Shown here: one piece after another, positions 6,090 through 6,915 of the stretch | How the letters are laid out: each line of letters begins with the position of its first letter | Position numbering within the stretch: the first letter of the stretch is position 1 | From: Cellvibrionales bacterium UBA2618 | GTDB lineage: Bacteria > Pseudomonadota > Gammaproteobacteria > Pseudomonadales > Porticoccaceae | Reading direction: 5' to 3' | Assembly (NCBI GenBank): GCA_002339165.1 | Contig: DDJS01000063.1 | Location: 27,686 to 34,600 of the forward strand | DNA length: 6,915 bases | Program-made: the position numbers and the translations under genes | The notes under the pieces: model-generated | The model's database searches: none | What the model saw: the letters and a program-made list of their open reading frames with translations, nothing else | What the model was told of the DNA's origin: nothing

Positions 6090-6295
6090 TGGATCTGAAC
6101 ACGCTGGCATTTGGCGGTCTGGCCATCATATCACTGGCTGCCTTCCTTTTTTTGGGACGCTTTAAAGCTTCTAAAAGCCAGACCGAGCGGGATGATCGTA
6201 TCGATTGGAGTACGCGGCAGTTTTCGTTGTGGAAAATTGCGTTGTACAGTCTCGGTGCCGTGCTTGGCCTAGTGCTTTTGACGCGGTTAATCTAA
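6089..6295 (+). CDS. Small two-helix membrane protein, translationally coupled, unknown function
   Basis: Encodes 68 residues that I do not recognise. Two hydrophobic segments (about 5-23 and 49-65) flank a charged middle (24-47, including KASKSQTERDDRIDW), so a hairpin membrane topology is likely; by the positive-inside rule the charged loop probably faces the cytoplasm, though its charge is mixed. The GTG start shares its first base with the last base of the upstream TAG stop (TAGTG), and GAGAAG at 6077-6082 gives a ribosome site six bases upstream. That arrangement argues for a real gene whose translation depends on the Bax-inhibitor-like gene, and for a role linked to it. A fortuitous frame is possible but unlikely given clean two-helix composition. 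Confidence 0.68.
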   Translation: MDLNTLAFGGLAIISLAAFLFLGRFKASKSQTERDDRIDWSTRQFSLWKIALYSLGAVLGLVLLTRLI

Positions 6296-6351
6296 TCGTT
6301 TTGATCTACACTCAGCGTCCACGCAAATTTACTTCGATGGGTTATTAAACT

Positions 6352-6735
6352 ATGGATAATATTCCGGTACTAATCAGCGGCATGATTGTCGGTACGATTA
6401 TTTTTCAAACTGCGATTGTCGCGCCGAGCGTTTTTACATCGCTGTCTGGCCCCGATGCTTCAACGTTCTTACGCAAGGTATTCCCTCGCTTTTTTGTCCT
6501 GCTGGCGGTACTTGGTGGTGCCGCTAATGCCGCGGCAATTATTGCCGGACAGTCCGCCTTGATTGCGATTTCAGGTGCCACCGTGGCCTTGGCAGCTATT
6601 GCCTACGGGCTGATTCCGGCGACCAATAATAGTCGCGATGAGGGCCGTGAAAAGACTTTTAAGCGACTCCATCTAGCCAGCGTTATGCTCACCCTAGGCA
6701 TACTCGCGGCGAATCTAGCCAGCGTTGCGGTATAA
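6352..6735 (+). CDS. DUF4149 / TMEM205-like four-helix membrane protein
   Basis: Encodes 127 residues with four predicted membrane helices (about 4-26, 46-66, 68-88, 106-126). The resemblance to DUF4149 rests on the first helix ending in a Pro-containing turn (AIVAPSVF, 21-28), the LRKVFPRFF stretch (40-48) before helix 2, and FKRLHLASVMLTLGILAANL (103-122), which leads into and forms helix 4. Length is slightly short of but compatible with the family. Function in bacteria is unknown; the eukaryotic TMEM205 is linked to drug resistance, which should not be transferred. It lies 56 bases after the small protein gene on the same strand, with a weak GATGGG (6336-6341) ten bases before the ATG and no obvious separate promoter, so read-through from the upstream pair is plausible. 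Confidence 0.83.
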   Translation: MDNIPVLISGMIVGTIIFQTAIVAPSVFTSLSGPDASTFLRKVFPRFFVLLAVLGGAANAAAIIAGQSALIAISGATVALAAIAYGLIPATNNSRDEGREKTFKRLHLASVMLTLGILAANLASVAV

Positions 6736-6783
6736 CGCGATGCCCGCCATTTTACAGCAGCGCTGAGGTTAGTGTCTGACGCT

Positions 6784-6812
6784 TTGATTTTGCCTGTTTG
6801 GCTGGGTATAAA
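6784..6812 (+). promoter_or_regulatory. Candidate sigma70 promoter reading out of the window
   Basis: TTGATT at 6784-6789 (4 of 6 to the -35 consensus), exactly 17 bases of spacer, then TATAAA at 6807-6812 (5 of 6 to the -10 consensus). It lies 49 bases after the last stop codon and predicts transcription starting near 6819 into a leader of at least 95 bases. The remaining sequence to 6915 shows no certain gene start. This is the best-looking promoter in the window, but still only a consensus match. Confidence 0.42.
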
Positions 6813-6915
6813 TTTTAGCTAATCGCAGCAGTCGGGGTTACGAGTACTGTGGGATTTTTAGGTGGAGCTTTGGGTTGCCAGGGGCAGGTCATTAATTGGC
6901 AAAAAAAGGTATCAG

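Noticed and set aside
6896..6915. Possible TTG start of a new gene (reading M-A-K-K-G-I) preceded by GGGGCAGG
   Set aside because: Only 20 bases remain in the window, TTG starts are rare, and no frame can be tested; the upstream promoter makes a gene beyond the edge likely, but its start cannot be set.

Overview
The window reads as chromosomal DNA from a Gram-negative bacterium, most likely a marine-type gammaproteobacterium. This rests on mixed, roughly balanced base composition, Shine-Dalgarno-led genes, protein family make-up and overall protein style; no rRNA or other marker gene is present, so the placement is an inference. I see no phage, transposon, CRISPR or tRNA signature.

Layout. 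(1) Positions 1-516 hold no convincing gene. They look like a long upstream region with two candidate promoters and a cluster of ACCTGT-like half-sites, including a perfect 7-bp inverted repeat around a candidate -10 box. (2) Positions 517-3994 form a tight plus-strand operon: an acyl-CoA dehydrogenase 'large' subunit, an acyl-CoA dehydrogenase 'small' subunit (25 bp later) and a membrane-anchored HSL-type alpha/beta hydrolase (9 bp later). (3) A nitronate-monooxygenase/FabK-like flavoprotein lies on the minus strand (3991-4968). It converges on the hydrolase so tightly that the two stop codons overlap inside the loop of a GC-rich hairpin. (4) Positions 4969-5303 are a divergent intergenic region with promoter-like boxes and a palindrome. 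(5) Positions 5304-6735 carry three small integral membrane proteins on the plus strand: a Bax-inhibitor-1-like protein (BaxI_1 type), a 68-residue two-helix protein that starts inside the previous stop codon (TAGTG), and a four-helix DUF4149/TMEM205-like protein. (6) The last 180 bases are noncoding and contain a good sigma70-like promoter reading out of the window.

How the genes fit together. The two dehydrogenases have complementary losses. The first keeps the substrate-side signature and a helix-G catalytic Glu but lacks the FAD-binding Arg/Phe/Gln set. The second keeps that FAD set but lacks the other signature and both known catalytic Glu positions. This is the pattern of the heteromeric alpha2beta2 dehydrogenases (PimC/PimD, mycobacterial ChsE, ScdC1/C2), which act on bulky or cyclic acyl-CoAs. 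The converging flavoprotein has motifs that I recall from the IpdC (Rv3553) branch of the nitronate monooxygenase family, which acts in steroid ring degradation. Together with the esterase this suggests, without proving, a small module for catabolism of a bulky, sterol-like or alicyclic acyl-CoA. The membrane trio to the right is probably a separate, housekeeping-type unit of unknown physiological role.
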